From: Channa striata
Taxonomy: Eukaryota > Chordata > Actinopteri > Anabantiformes > Channidae
Assembly: GCA_033026295.1 (NCBI GenBank)
Contig: CM065172.1
Span: 14,007,165-14,071,164 of the forward strand
DNA length: 64,000 bases
Direction: 5' to 3'
Part shown: one piece after another, positions 24,413 to 37,290 of the stretch
How the letters are laid out: each line of letters opens with the position of its first letter
Numbering within the stretch: position 1 is the first letter of the stretch
The notes under the pieces: generated by a model
What the model was told of the DNA's origin: nothing
The model's database searches: none
What the model saw: only the letters and a program-made list of their open reading frames with translations
Position numbers and translations under genes: made by a program

Positions 24413-27400
24413 TTGTCTTGCTTCGGGACAACGATGACCGGGTCAGCGGCTCAGAGAGAGAAAGATGCACCATTAATTTGGTTGACCTCAAAGTCTGGGC
24501 TTTTTCTCTTTCTTTCTTTCGTTTTCGCTCCTTTTTTTCCCAACAAGCTTCTCGGACCGCCTTTGTTCTGTTGCTGGATCTCTGTGTCCACACAACAATA
24601 TTTCATCGAGCTGAATAGAAAGGCGACCAGGCCATATGATAATTGTTCATATTATAATTCCATACCAGGCTAGATAATGCATTTTTTCCTCTACACCTAG
24701 AGCTAACCTAATTTTTGCCCTATCTCTCATTTTAATAAGCCAAAAATATGCCAGTGGCTCACTTTATAAACTGGATGAAAGAGTCTTTTCACCCAATAAG
24801 TTTTTTGGATATAAACTACAGCCCTATTTTTAATAGCAAAGTTAAAAAATTAAAGTTACTTGAGCATACTTAAGAGTTAATATCATTCCATGTCAGAGCC
24901 TGTGTAAACAAAATTTAAAACCACTACTCATTGCAGACATCCTTATAATTCACCCTTATCTACTTGAAAAAAGAAATAAAAATGCAGACATTAATCCCAA
25001 TTAAACAACATTTTTAAAAGTTTAAAAAAGAGGAATGTGAATTCAAATTTGAAGGTTTAAAAATGATCTTCTGACACATTTAAAGTTTTATTTGCAAATC
25101 ATAAGAATTATTTTACATGCAAGCTAGACTGAAAACGTGTTGAACTCAGTTTATTTTAAATTTGCATTTATACAAATACACTCCATTACGGCAGCCTTTC
25201 TCTAAACAAAATAGTACAAAGTGGAATGTTTAACAAAACCATGAAATGTGCAGATCTTTTTAATGCAAATACGTTTGCACTTGTGAAGGTTGCAGGGAAG
25301 ATGATGAGGACAATGTTGAAACTATAAAATGATAGAGCATGTGAATATAAACATGGTGTCCACTGCTCTTTCTGTGAAGTGTGTTCGGTCGACCTTATTA
25401 GAAACTCTTTCATCATGTATGTTCCCCTGCCACAAGGCTTCAAGTTACAGGTTGTAATGTGCACAGAGGATTCTTGCAGCAGGTGTGCACTTTTTTTTTC
25501 AGTCCAGAGTGACTTCATCACAGTTTCCACCAAATAAAATATTTACTTAGAAATACAAAACAATTTAAATAAAATAGTAATATGAAAATGTGCGGAGAGG
25601 AAAATATAATGTGAATTATAAGGATGAGGTGAAGGTGAAGAGAAGAGCTTTATTTTAAGTGAGTTATCGCTTCAATTTCAGTCTGTGGTAGCTTCAGCAT
25701 TTGCCTCTCAATTGATGAAAGGCAAAGCCCATTGTTTGTTCAGACCTGACATTTAGTTCGAAAGCATCTGAGTGTGACTCTTCTGATGAATTTGTGCTCT
25801 TCTGTAATTCCTCCCTGAAGATGTACGGTTGGCTCATAAGACTGACAGCTGTGCTGAACATATTCACAAGCAAACACATGGTAAATGTGAGGAGAATAAA
25901 ACCAAAATAACTCAGCTCGAAATGTATTGCTGCCACTGGTGGTAACAATGTCGACACTGAACTGAAGTTTGAATATTCTTTGCTTTTTATTTTTCCCTTC
26001 TCTTGCTTTGCATCGATCATTTCTTGTGATTAAAAACATTCTAAAATTGTGCTTTATTTAACTCAATATTTTAAATACAAAAGAAAATGATTTGTAATGA
26101 AGTACAGTTGCAGTGCAATAGTTTGTCAGAGTGAAACTACTTTTTTGTTAAAAAACTTAAAATATCAAAATAAAAGCAGCAATGTATTAGTTCTTGGTGA
26201 ATGAAGCGACTGACAGTCTGTTTTCTTCTCTTGCAACTTAGATAATGTGGGCAGCTGTTACAATTCTCATGAGAAGTGCAGTGCAGCATGAGCAATGAGA
26301 GAACATGTGCGGCTTACACAATATCTTACGTTACATCTTAAATTAACACATATAAGTGGGTTCCTTCTGAGCTTATTGTAATTAATGCTAAGTTGACCTA
26401 AAATTAACTTAATGCATAATATGCATGTAATCTCCTCACCGTTGCTCTGGGGAATGAAATCAATTGATCAAGTTAAGCTCTTTCTAACTCTTTGTGAAGC
26501 ACTTATAGATAGCTCGGTTGTTGTTGTAATTACAGATCATTTGAATGTTCTCCTCCCTTTGAGTTTTTCTGCTCATCTGATTTTACTGTTTTTCTTTATT
26601 TGCAAAGACTTTCATGCACTATTAGTCTTTTTGATCGGTCTCATTCATGGATTTGACTACCAAACAATTTGTACATCAAGAAACTTGAAATGAAGTGCAC
26701 CTGTGTGTGTGTGAGTGTGTGTGCTTATGTATATTTGGATGCTCTGTGTACAATTACACAAATATGTGTTTTGTTTCCTAGGTGCTACTAATAAAGCACT
26801 CAAAAAGATACAAAGCACCTATTTGAATAATTGTTCACTTACACGCACTTGCACAAACACACACACACATACACATCCATACATAACACATTCTGACAGA
26901 GCTACACCAAACAATATGCACACCAATCCAGTCCTTGCCTCTTCTCTCCTGCCCCTCTCCAGGGAGCAGATGTTTGGGGACAGCTTACAGCCTCAGCAAA
27001 TTTCTGTGTACAAAGCAAACAGCAGCACTCAGCACTTCTGGCTGCAAAGGGAAATTTGCTCTTGAAAAGGGGGGAGGGAAGGCTTTTGAGTCAATGTAAG
27101 GCATCATCAGGATGGAAGTGGGGGGGGGGAGGTAAGAAGGAGTGCATGCAGAGGTGAAAGTGTGTCAAGGTTGTGTGACTCTTGTTGCACAGGAAGATTC
27201 CCCATTTCCAGACACATCTGTCGCTGTACATGTGTAAGACAACATCATGTATAGTGCACACAGTACCTCCCTGTGGCATCATGCAGCATCAGTAAAATCA
27301 AGCAAGGTGGCCCCACTGCATGTCTGATTATCTCTGACCCCACTACATGTAGCTCTGTCTACTCAAGTGTTTGGATTGCCCTTTCAAAAATTGCAGACAA

Positions 27401-28008
27401 GCATAAAGTGGAGGAAAACAATGCAATGAGCCTTTACAGAATTTGCTGATACTGCATCTGAGACATCAGCTTTAACCTAAGTCCAGCTACGCTAACGATG
27501 CCATTGATAAAACCCACTGATTTAATGCCACTGGTCCTGCGGTGGTATGGTGCCAGTACTCATTTTAGGCATCTGTGTATTGTAAAGAATAACTGACATT
27601 TTACTTAATTATCAGCGGAAATATTAATTACAACAACCAGATAACCCACGGGTTTAAAGACACAATGTTCTAACAGCTTTGATAATTGCATGTTTTCGCC
27701 CTTTATTCACTCCAAAATGTTTATGGCGCAGCTTCACTACATATGCTCAGCATGATGCTGCACACAGTCTTATGTAAATAGCTTCAAACATACAAATGCA
27801 CTCTTATGTCCAAACATGTGTGCAAGAACACACATTTTGACCTCTCATCAGTGTATTATAATCCCTAAACAAACCATCATAAATGAGCCCTGCAATGCTT
27901 ATTTGTCTGAACGAAGGCAGCTCCCTCCTCCTCTGCCCCTGGGGTGATGTTGCCATAGTGACAGATTCATAGACATATGGAGAGAGAAGAGAAGGGGAAC
28001 CGGGTTGA

Positions 28009-28062
28009 AGGGGTGGGGCTGCAGGGCTGAGGTGGCGGGGGGAAAGAGGACAAGGGGATGGG
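28009..28062 (+). other. G-rich block with quadruplex potential
   Basis: Several G runs (GGGG, GGGG, GGG, GGGGGG, GGGG) lie within about 50 bp, immediately before the PBX-MEIS/IR0/YY1 motif group. It is compatible with a quadruplex or with GC/Sp-type binding sites. Confidence 0.4.
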
Positions 28063-28116
28063 TACCACTTTGAGGACGTTGGCGCTCTGTCTTTCAGATG
28101 TGTCTTTGTATTTCAT

Positions 28117-28208
28117 CTGTCAATCAGTCGGCCGTGTCAGTCTGCGCTCAGTGAGAGAACAGTTCATGAACTTTTTTTTCAATCAAGGATCTGTCAGCCG
28201 CCATCTTG
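28117..28208. promoter_or_regulatory. PBX-MEIS, IR0 and YY1 motif group
   Basis: Within 92 bp lie CTGTCAATCA (28117-28126), the exact complement of the PBX-MEIS decamer TGATTGACAG; the palindrome AGTTCATGAACT (28161-28172), an IR0 nuclear-receptor arrangement of a kind reported for RAR binding; and GCCGCCATCTTG (28197-28208), a full YY1 match on the - strand. YY1 sites of this form often lie near transcription starts, so a promoter for a non-coding transcript is a possible alternative to an enhancer. Confidence 0.45.
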
Positions 28209-28774
28209 GCTGTATTTCATGAGGGAAGAGATTGATTCTAGACAAACGCAGTATGTGTAGGGACGCCATAGGCAACCGATTCACTTTAAATGTGTATTAT
28301 CAGATTCATTTAGAAGGCTGTGCTCATGTTTTGCAATGTCAGGTTGTTTTGTTGGTTACATTACCGACTGTTTAACACTAGAAAACACACACCGTTTTTG
28401 ATTCAGATGAGGTAATCAACCTTTCAGCTTGGCAGTGGATAGGGAGAATAGGAAAGAGGGTGAATGGAGGGGAGAAGGGGTGTAGGGATGAAGCAACGAT
28501 CAGGACTGGCCTTGCTGCTATAAAAACACATTTTTTCATCAGCCATTTTATGCAAAAGGGGAAGACCAGGTGCTCAATCAAACCTCACGCCTACTGTTTT
28601 ATTTTTCATCTTCACCCCTCCCATGCTTCTCTGCACAAACCTTCTGTGTGCCTTCTCTCTACCATCACACCATTCTTCTCCTCCTCTTCCCTCTCACTGT
28701 GTCATTCGTCTTCTCTCCTGCCTCTCTGTGCCTGCTCTCCAACTGATATGAGAGAGTGACCCTCTGGTCCTTAG

Positions 28775-28827
28775 GGGTCAAGTGATACAAGGTCATTGGC
28801 AGGTCATCCCTGCTGAGTGGCTGACCT
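28775..28827 (+). promoter_or_regulatory. Perfect DR5 retinoic acid response element with flanking half-sites
   Basis: AGGTCA-TTGGC-AGGTCA at 28790-28806 is an exact consensus DR5, the classical RAR/RXR site. Additional half-sites flank it: GGGTCA at 28775-28780 and TGACCT at 28822-28827. It is 5.9 kb 3' of the hoxc1a stop. DR5 elements a few kb 3' of Hoxa1 and Hoxb1 are established RA switches of those genes; equivalence here is inferred. An exact match to this 12-base specification is expected about 0.008 times in 64 kb on both strands at equal base frequencies. Confidence 0.6.
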
Positions 28828-28947
28828 CTAAAAGGACTTCTGGAAGGAACCAATCAGGTCTTCTTCCTTCCCCCCTAAGGCGGGTCCCCCTCCCCAGCTC
28901 ATCAGCAGCCTGTGTCACATGACCAGGGCGAGGCGTCAGAGGGAGGA

Positions 28948-28957
28948 TGATTAATGA
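28948..28957 (+). promoter_or_regulatory. PBX-HOX-like site TGATTAATGA
   Basis: TGATTAAT is a recognised PBX-HOX bipartite core. It is 140 bp from the DR5, within a repeat-free block (about 28.74-29.06 kb) that also has TAATTACC and an E-box-like CAGCTG, consistent with one enhancer module. Confidence 0.35.
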
Positions 28958-29524
28958 TGCTTTTAGTACCTGTTTAGAATGAAGCTGTCCACACCGCACT
29001 GTAATTACCCACTCCCAGGCGGCAGCTGCCCAACATAATTGCTTTTTGTTTGTTGACCTGGTTTATTGAGGAGAAAGATGGCTTTGGCTGGGTTTGATGG
29101 TGCTATGTACAGTACAGAGAGGTGAGGATGTATGTATGTAAAAAATTTGGGTGACACTATGTGTTTGAGATCCATGTAAGCTACAGAAGTGTGAGCGAGA
29201 AGATGCATGTCTCTGTTGTGCGTGCTCGTTGGAGATGGAAGTAACTCAGTAGAGGAAGGGTGTTTCAGGTTATGTACTGCATATCTATGTATGTCTTTAA
29301 ACCAGCTCAGAGTTCACATGCAGACCTGGAATTTCAATCAGGAAACACTGAGACATGCAACCCTCCCACATAAGGTCAAAGACTGATGCAGACCTCTTGT
29401 GCTAGGTTCCTGCATACCACTGTATTCAACATGCACAGTTCAGGAGGAGTGTGTTCTGTCATGCATAATTTATGAAAACGTCTCAAAAGCATGTGTGATC
29501 TGTTGGTCTGAAAATTCAAAACTA

Positions 29525-29538
29525 AGTTCAGAAGGTCA
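29525..29538 (+). promoter_or_regulatory. DR2 retinoid response element-like repeat
   Basis: AGTTCA-GA-AGGTCA: two consensus half-sites spaced by two bases, 719 bp after the DR5. A DR2 is one of the elements known at Hoxb1. The pairing of a DR5 and a DR2 within 1 kb strengthens both calls. Confidence 0.5.
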
Positions 29539-32500
29539 GTGGAATACTGCACCTAGAGATCTCCCCCCTGCTTCTTTGGCTACATGCCTAAGGCAAATAT
29601 GAAAATTTCAGTACCTGTGGCGCAGTGCCACGAGGACAGTGACAATGAAACCCAGATAAACAGCCCCTCGTTTGACCTATGGAGAGCATAAATTTACTGC
29701 CTATAAATCCTTGAGTGTTTCAGCTCCGTTTGGCGCATTTGCTGTGCCTCTCTGCCCAGACAGAGAGAGGCAAGTGTCGGGTATCAGCGCTGCTGTATGA
29801 GCAGCTTTCATCCTGCTCCTGGTTCTCACATAATTCAGTCCTGCAGCCTTTATCACAGCCTCATAAATAACTAGACTATCGCCTGATAATGTCCGCTTAA
29901 TGCTTAGTCAATAAAGCCCACAGTAAGAGAGGCCTTTTTTAGCCTCTCTCCTGTACATAAATATAAACAGTGCAGTAGATTGATGTGATGGGCAGGCTCT
30001 TTGTACACTGGGACAAAAAGAGGCAGAGTGTGGGCCTGGGAGCCGAAGGTGGGCTGTGGGGCTGCAGGTGTTTAGAGGAGATAGTGGGCTGTAATGAGGG
30101 GGCTGCAAGAGAAGGGCTGAGTGGATAGCCTTGACTGATCACCTGTGAAAGGCACATACACACACATACACACAAATGATTGCACACAGACACTAATACC
30201 AAAAGGCACATGCGCACGTAAGAACACTCATTCCCACACCCACACACGAACTAATGTCATCATTAGTTAACCCATTGGTGTCGATGGCTGGTGCACAAAA
30301 GCTCATCTTCCCTATTTGAAGGGCATTAGAGCATTATGATAAAGAGACTCCCTGATGACCTGCTTTTGTATCTTGTTAGCATCGTTTCTTAATCTAGTGA
30401 CACATTTTCCAAAACCACCGTACGCCTCTACCACAGGAATATACCCAGGGATGTAATTTTCATTGGCTTGTGCAACGCGCAGGGACAGTTATCGACCATT
30501 CACACTAGTCATCAGACCATCCAATTGCAGTGCGGCGCCAGGGGCAGCTGTAGTCAGTGCGATGGCTGGAATGGGATCAGACCGGAGCCCTGGGGAGACA
30601 GAAGAGACTGACAGGGATGTTGCTGGGTTGAATGAAGGGGCTGATTGTGATCCATGAGTTAGTCAGTGCAGCAGCACCTGGGCTTGGAGCAGCAGCTGCG
30701 AGACATGGGCAGGGTGACACAGAGCAGGTTCAAAATGAGAGGGATGATCCAATCAGCTCATATTGACATTCTTGGTAGGGTGCAGTTGGTGGTTCTGTTG
30801 TTGTATAAATGTTTACTCTGCACATATCGCATGAGGCCATGTACAGCCCCAAAGCAGAAAATACTGATGGTGGATTGTGTTTAAAATGTGAAATCAACTG
30901 ATCATGAATTTGGTTTGGGGAAAATCCAACATTGATGTTTTTCTCTCTGTGTGTGATGTGTGTCACTTTGTTATGGTAAAGGTGGCCAACACCACATTAG
31001 CTAATGATTGTTGTCAATTTCACCACGGCTCAGAGGCAAATTTTTATCCAGCTAAAGTCAAAGATGATTTACAAGGTGGGTGTCGATTATAAATAAAACA
31101 CACAGAGAAAAGGTGTATTCTCAAAATGCAATCGCAGCGTGGTGGTAAAATTGTACCTAGTAACTGTAACTTTCTTTAGCTCAAAACAAGGCACGTAAGG
31201 CTTATGCAGTGAGGTTAAAGCCAGAGCATGACAAACATATGTCAGAAGGCAGAACGATCAAGTTGTAGCTCGATTTTGGCAAATGATCAAGGTTATTACA
31301 TAGTTTCATGTAGATCTACAGAGTTTACATAACACCCTGGGCTCCTGTTCAGTCATTCACCAAAGTAACTGATAACTGGATAACATAAAATCTAAAAGAG
31401 CAGTTTTACATGTCATAATAGGAGTTTGAACTGCAACGATATCAAATTGCACATATATTTTAAATAATTACAATTGTGTTTTGCTTTAATACAGAAAGAT
31501 GTCTTTAACTGATCATAAATATATTAGTCCACAACCAAATACAAAAACAAAAATAAAACATCAATATACTCTATGAAAAAATTGTGAAATCATAATTTAT
31601 TTAAAACATATAAGAATGTATTATAAATAAATGACTAATCACTCAACCTTGAAGTTGCTGGAAGGGCTGTTTTCCTCACGTTTGAGATGCTAGCTGCTTT
31701 TAGTGTAGTGTCTCTCCTAATATCCTGTAGAGTTAGCAGCAGTGCGACAGCTATCTTTCAACAGAATGCAAAGAAATCTGATTTTTACAGATGAGTGTGT
31801 CTGAGTGTGTAAGTAATACAATAAACTTATTTGATAAAATGTGGGGTCTACTTAAACTCATTATATTCAGCAGATCTTCCGAAGCAGCAGTGTCGTCTAC
31901 TACTCACACTGGCTTCATTTATCAATATTTGTTTTAGTAAATGGTGCAGGAACATTTTGAAATGCTAGAACAAAACATTAAAAGTGTTGTGTAGGGCAGG
32001 ACTCAAAATTTCTTGTTTTTTTTGTGGATTCACTAGCAACCTTTATGTCTATTTCTAAATTAGTCTGAAGTGATTTCATTTTGCTCTCGAGGGACATGTC
32101 TAAAACTCAAATAAATTTTATTGTATTGTACCTCGAGTTTGCAAACCTGAGTCTAAAAAATACCTCTACTGACTACAGCTTCTTGCCTGATCAGGTATGT
32201 GATTCCTGGCAGATGCTCTTCTATAGAAGTGGGTGCAAAGGTGAGGTGAAGCAGGGGCCAGATTAAGGAGAAAGGTGAATGAGGAGGCAGCCACAAACTA
32301 GTGAAGGTACTGCTCCTAACATTGCGGCAAATGAATCTCCTGGGTAATGGAGACAGAACCATTGCAAAATTAGGAGAGACATTAACTGGGGTATCAATAA
32401 ATAAACCTCTAATTAGGAAAAAAGAAGCAGAGCGGAGCAGGAGCAGCAGCACAGGGGGAGAATATCAATGGCATGCTCACATCTGTATGCAGGCGCAGCT

Positions 32501-32658
32501 CTCTGGTGAGGGGCTGGGCCTCACGGGGGCTTCACCAATGGCGTTGGTTCGCCCATCCATTCCCGACCCGCCCTAGTGGAGAGCGTGACCACTCTTTGAC
32601 TGTGCAGTGAACCCAGCGCACCGTCCCCCTTCTTCCAACTTTCCCATCCTAAGTGCAG

Positions 32659-32771
32659 TCCCTTCTCTTCTTCTTTCTTTCTTCTCTTCCCTTCTCTTTT
32701 CTTCTCTTCCCTTCTCTTTGCTTCTCTTTGCCTCCTTTTTTTATCTTCTCTTCGCTTCTCTTCTCTTCTCT
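32659..32771. repeat. Polypyrimidine (CTTCT/CTTT)n tract
   Basis: A nearly pure C/T tract of about 110 bp built from CTTCT, CTTTC and TTCTC units on the + strand. Reading frames across it give artefactual Ser/Leu/Phe-rich or Lys/Glu/Arg-rich strings. Such tracts can form triplex DNA. Confidence 0.85.
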
Positions 32772-33000
32772 AACCAGCTTTTCTGCACAGTGCTCTGAGT
32801 GTGCTGCTGTGCTATGTGACTTCACCATGATTGATTGTGGTGGGGGTCCTCCACTCCCTTGGTGAGAGAGAAAATGGAGGAGGAAAAACAGGAGCGAGGG
32901 AGAAAGGGGAATGGGCAACACAGAAAAGTCAGGAGAGAGAGAGCCTATAATGAGGAAACTGAAACACGGGCAGTATTCACGTATGCGCACGTAGAAAAAT

Positions 33001-33034
33001 ATGGTCATATAAGAATATGGTCATATGGTCATAT
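33001..33034. repeat. Short tandem repeat of ATGGTCATAT
   Basis: Three copies of ATGGTCATAT, two of them sharing an AT junction. Local duplication, no coding role. Confidence 0.7.
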
Positions 33035-34850
33035 AAAACGTGTTTATATTGGTAGGGACGAAGACAAACCGGAGCCTGTGGATACCCTGGGTCGACATGC
33101 GGGTACTCTATGTATCAGTTATAATGTGTCAGGATTAGTTGGAGGTACAACCTAGGTGTTGGTGGAGGCTGAGGGCGGAGGGGTGCGTGGCGTTGACCGC
33201 TCTCTGTCTCTCCCCCTCTGTTCCCTGGAGGGTAATAAAGACTGATGACACTGATGCTGTGCCATCCGGCTCCACAGTCTCCACTGCACTACCATTTGGG
33301 CCATCATTTATCCCACTCCCTCCCCCCCCTCCCCGCTCTAATTCTGCTTTAATAACCGCCAGCTCCATTCATCAGTGTATTGACAGGCATGACAGGCGGT
33401 GCAGCACACACTAACTCCCTGCCCTTTACTCGCTCACAGCTGGGGTCAGCACGAGGTCACACAGTCAATAATCACAACACACCTCACTGTCACCTTGGAG
33501 CAACTGCATGTCCTGCATATCTATCCTCACGCATGCCCAAGCTCCTCATTGACTTTACTGCTTAGTACCTAGCACTGCGCACATTTGTTACGGTCTCAGA
33601 AGTTATGAGGCAGAGTTAGAGCAGCACCACAGGAAACATGCTGAGCAGATGAACTGTTGATGCTCCTCCGCTGACGATCCAAATGTGTGGATGTGGACTC
33701 AGAGGACTCTGGCCCATTAAATTGAGTTGGATCATTCTAGTTCTGCAATGTCAAAAAGCTTCACCACACGACCTCCAAAGTGTGCGTTGTGTCAAGCCAG
33801 TAAGTGCAATACACAACATCATATTTGCACTTTGCTCTCATGACTTGTGTTTTGAAGGGGAAAGTTTTGGAGGGGGGGCTACAGTCATTTGTTACAGGTG
33901 CAGCATCTCCCTCTCTCTCCTTGGGCATTCACCTCTTCATATGCAAAACATGTCCTGCTGTCCTCCAACACATTTTTTCTTCATTTCAGCTTGACAGTGA
34001 CATTTATGTTCATTTGCACTGTGCAATTGTGAGGCATCTGGAGAGGCTGTTTCCCTTTTTTCTGCCTCCCTCACCTCTTTCCTTTTTTTTTCTCCTGACA
34101 AAAATATTAATGCAGTTTTGCATGCCAGAGTGATTAAGCCCTTGATGAACAGTTGGATTTTGGGGAACACACAGAGGAAAAACACCTCTGCAATTATACA
34201 TGGCAAGAAGACTGAGGAGTGCAAAGAAGAGCACTGTTTTTAGATAGATTACAGTGTGCGTGGCAACTCTGAACATAGCCAGCATCGGTGGCACTGGGAA
34301 CCTGCACTGCTTCATGAATCTTGCAATGCTGCTGACTTTGGTGATGCTGGGAGTTGTGGTGCACTGGGGAGATGAACATGCTGCACACTTTGCTGGGCCA
34401 GGTGGCACCCACTCCTTCCGCCTTTGTGGTCACATGACTTATCCCCCAGGTCTTATATTCCACCGCTCCTTCCCTGACCTCTCCTGTTCAGATTTACAGA
34501 AACGCAAACATTACAGGGGACAAACAAGAGGCCCTGTGGGGAACGCACAAGCACATAAAAGAGAATTAAGCAAAAGCATTTTATTTTTGGTGTAAAAAAT
34601 CCACACACATGTAGACTCACTTTCCCACCCCATCCCAGCTCTAACTTCCTTTATCCTGGCCTGGCAAGAGCAGCAGCCAGGGGTGCGGGTGCTGAGGGCT
34701 CTAATCCACAGTGCAGGTCCCATCGGCAAGGATCATTGAGCTAATTAATAATGTGGCACAGAGAGGGATGGCAGTCATTAAGGAGCCATGGCTGTGTGTG
34801 CTGAGATGCTGTGGGCTTTTGAAAGGGAGTTTGCATGTGTGTTTGTGTGA

Positions 34851-34917
<67 letters not shown>
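34851..34917. repeat. Compound (GT)7(GA)26 microsatellite
   Basis: GT units at 34851-34864 run directly into about 26 GA units at 34865-34917. Arg-Glu or Leu-Ser strings read from it are artefacts. Confidence 0.95.
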
Positions 34918-34920
<3 letters not shown>

Positions 34921-37255
34921 GAAAGAGTTTGGGGTTTGGGGAGGGAGCTCTGTCATGCAATCTTTTAATTCATAATTCACACCAACCAAACGTGAAAGCA
35001 CACAATAAACAACCAGACTCAAACGCATATATACAGCAGGGATATAAATGCGTTCAACACACACAGATTTCACGGACTTTACTGTAATGAAACTTCAAGT
35101 GGACCCAGTTGAATTTGTGTAAGGGTCAGACAGAGTGCAGCTGAGCACGATTTCCCTTTCTGTTTGTACCAATGAAGACAAGTCTGTGTCTTCATTGATA
35201 GTTAGACCACACTGTAACTCAGACACAACCGGAGCAGCAGACTACTCCATGGGGCTCTGTATAAAACACTCTACTACACCAGCCGAGCCTATCATTTCTA
35301 ATCTGCAGCCATATGTTAGGAGGAGCTGTATATATCGCCAATATTTACTATAGGCTGGGGGACCAGAAGGCTAAGAGCACTTAGTTGTGTGAGGCAGCCC
35401 AATACCTCAGGCTGGGCTAATGAAAGGAAACAACAGGAGCAATTAGCAGTGTAAACAAACAGCTCACTGAGGCCCCAGTCTCCAGCCTCCCCCTGACAGC
35501 AAAGGGACTGGCAGCCTGGAGTAGGAGGTAATTGGGGGAGCTAGGAGCCGAGACAAAATCAATGGCAACGCATGCAAAGACACAGCACAATTACTCACCA
35601 CCCTGCATCACAGCCCCGGGGACTAAAACACGACAAGGTATTGTTGCAGGTTTGACCCTACTGAGCTTACACTCACCTCAGAAAATGCGGCTACCTCAGT
35701 GGTGTTTAAATGTGGACACACTCATACCAGTCGCAGTAAAATTAATTGCAGCACGTGGACAAAGAGACACTCAGACTGGCACACACATGACACACGCACA
35801 AGCACTCACTCTGACAGCTGACACGGCACAGTATACCAACCTCGCACTTTGACCACTGGCCATACAGGGGCCTAACAACCTTCCTCTCAGTCTAATTGAT
35901 CTCATCTTGGTGCCATTTATGTGTCTGCTTGTACACTAATGTCTCCTACTCACTCACTCATTGGGAAGCATCAGCATCTACAGTGCGACCATGTGGCTGC
36001 AGCCTGCAGACAGTAATGCAAAAGCCACGGCCATGCACTCCCTGAGTGGAGCCGCAGGGCCGAGGGCATCACTAATGCAGCAGGCTGGCTGGGACTTTTA
36101 CTCTGCAGGGCACGCAGGCATGGGGCCTGTGCTGTCTGAGTGCCGGCCAAGACAATGATGAACAAGAGATACTTGCCTGCAGAGTTGTACAAAAGTCTCC
36201 CACACATGCATTAGGCAATGTTTATCCAAGTTTAGGTGTGTGTGCATTTCACTTGAAAAATACTTTTGAAAAATCTGTTTACGTATGTAAAACTGAAACT
36301 GTAATATCTTTGGATTTTGGCCTATTGGTTTGACAAAGCAACACATGTGAAGGCATTAGACTTTAGGTAATCACAATGCGTATTTTTCATTATTTTATCA
36401 TCTTTTAACAGCTTTTAGACCAAACAAACAATCAAGCGCTGGTTGGAAATAATACTAATTATTGTTATTTATAGCCCTCAAGCAAAGTACACTTAGCAGA
36501 ATATGTGGATTCAAGTTTCAATAAACACTCATGTCACTAAGTGTCCTTGAACAGGGCAGTGAATCTCTACCATCTCCAGGGATGTAACAATGTGACCGTG
36601 TGCTCTATCCCTGTGAAAAGACAAATTTCCGATATGACTCTGAAAGTATCATTTTTTTTCATCTTTCTTACTTCTTTATCGTCAATATAAGCTGAATTTC
36701 GGATCACTCTGCTCTTGCTCTCGATAAGTTACACTACTGGAAAGCAATAGCAAGATATCACAACTATAAGGCAAACTGAACAACTCAAGACTGTATTTCA
36801 AATGGGATTCCACATGGACACGGATTTTGAGCTCACTGTGGAGCTTAGTGTGGATCTAAGAGACTTATTCTATCATTTTTGATTCAGAAATTGGGGGAAA
36901 CACTCCATTCATCACCTTTTTTTAGCCACATTTCTGATTTAGTGGTCAAACAGATGGATATTACCTCTATTAGTCCTCATTATTACTGTATATGCTGCAA
37001 TACCACCAGGTCAGCTCAGTAGGGAATATGGACCATTATGAGCGCAATGAAGACAGAGATGGAGGAATCTTCTCCACCAGATGTAAAGTAGACTGGAAGG
37101 GCAGGAAAGACGAGTGCGGCCAGGCTCCATCTAATGTGAATTCAAGAGACAGAGCTCTGACTCAGTTGCAACACAGTCCCATTGAGCTATACTTAACAGC
37201 CTTGTCCATAAGAGCACCCCTCAGCTCAGAGAGCCAAATGTCTGGATGCTAGACG

Positions 37256-37257
<2 letters not shown>

Positions 37258-37287
<30 letters not shown>
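37258..37287. repeat. (CA)15 microsatellite
   Basis: Fifteen uninterrupted AC/CA dinucleotides. Confidence 0.95.

Positions 37288-37290
<3 letters not shown>

Noticed and set aside
32607..33008. Ser/Leu/Phe-rich and Lys/Glu/Arg-rich frames
   Set aside because: Artefacts of the polypyrimidine tract on its two strands.
34741..35087. Leu/Ser- and Arg/Glu-repeat frames
   Set aside because: Translation of the GT/GA compound microsatellite.
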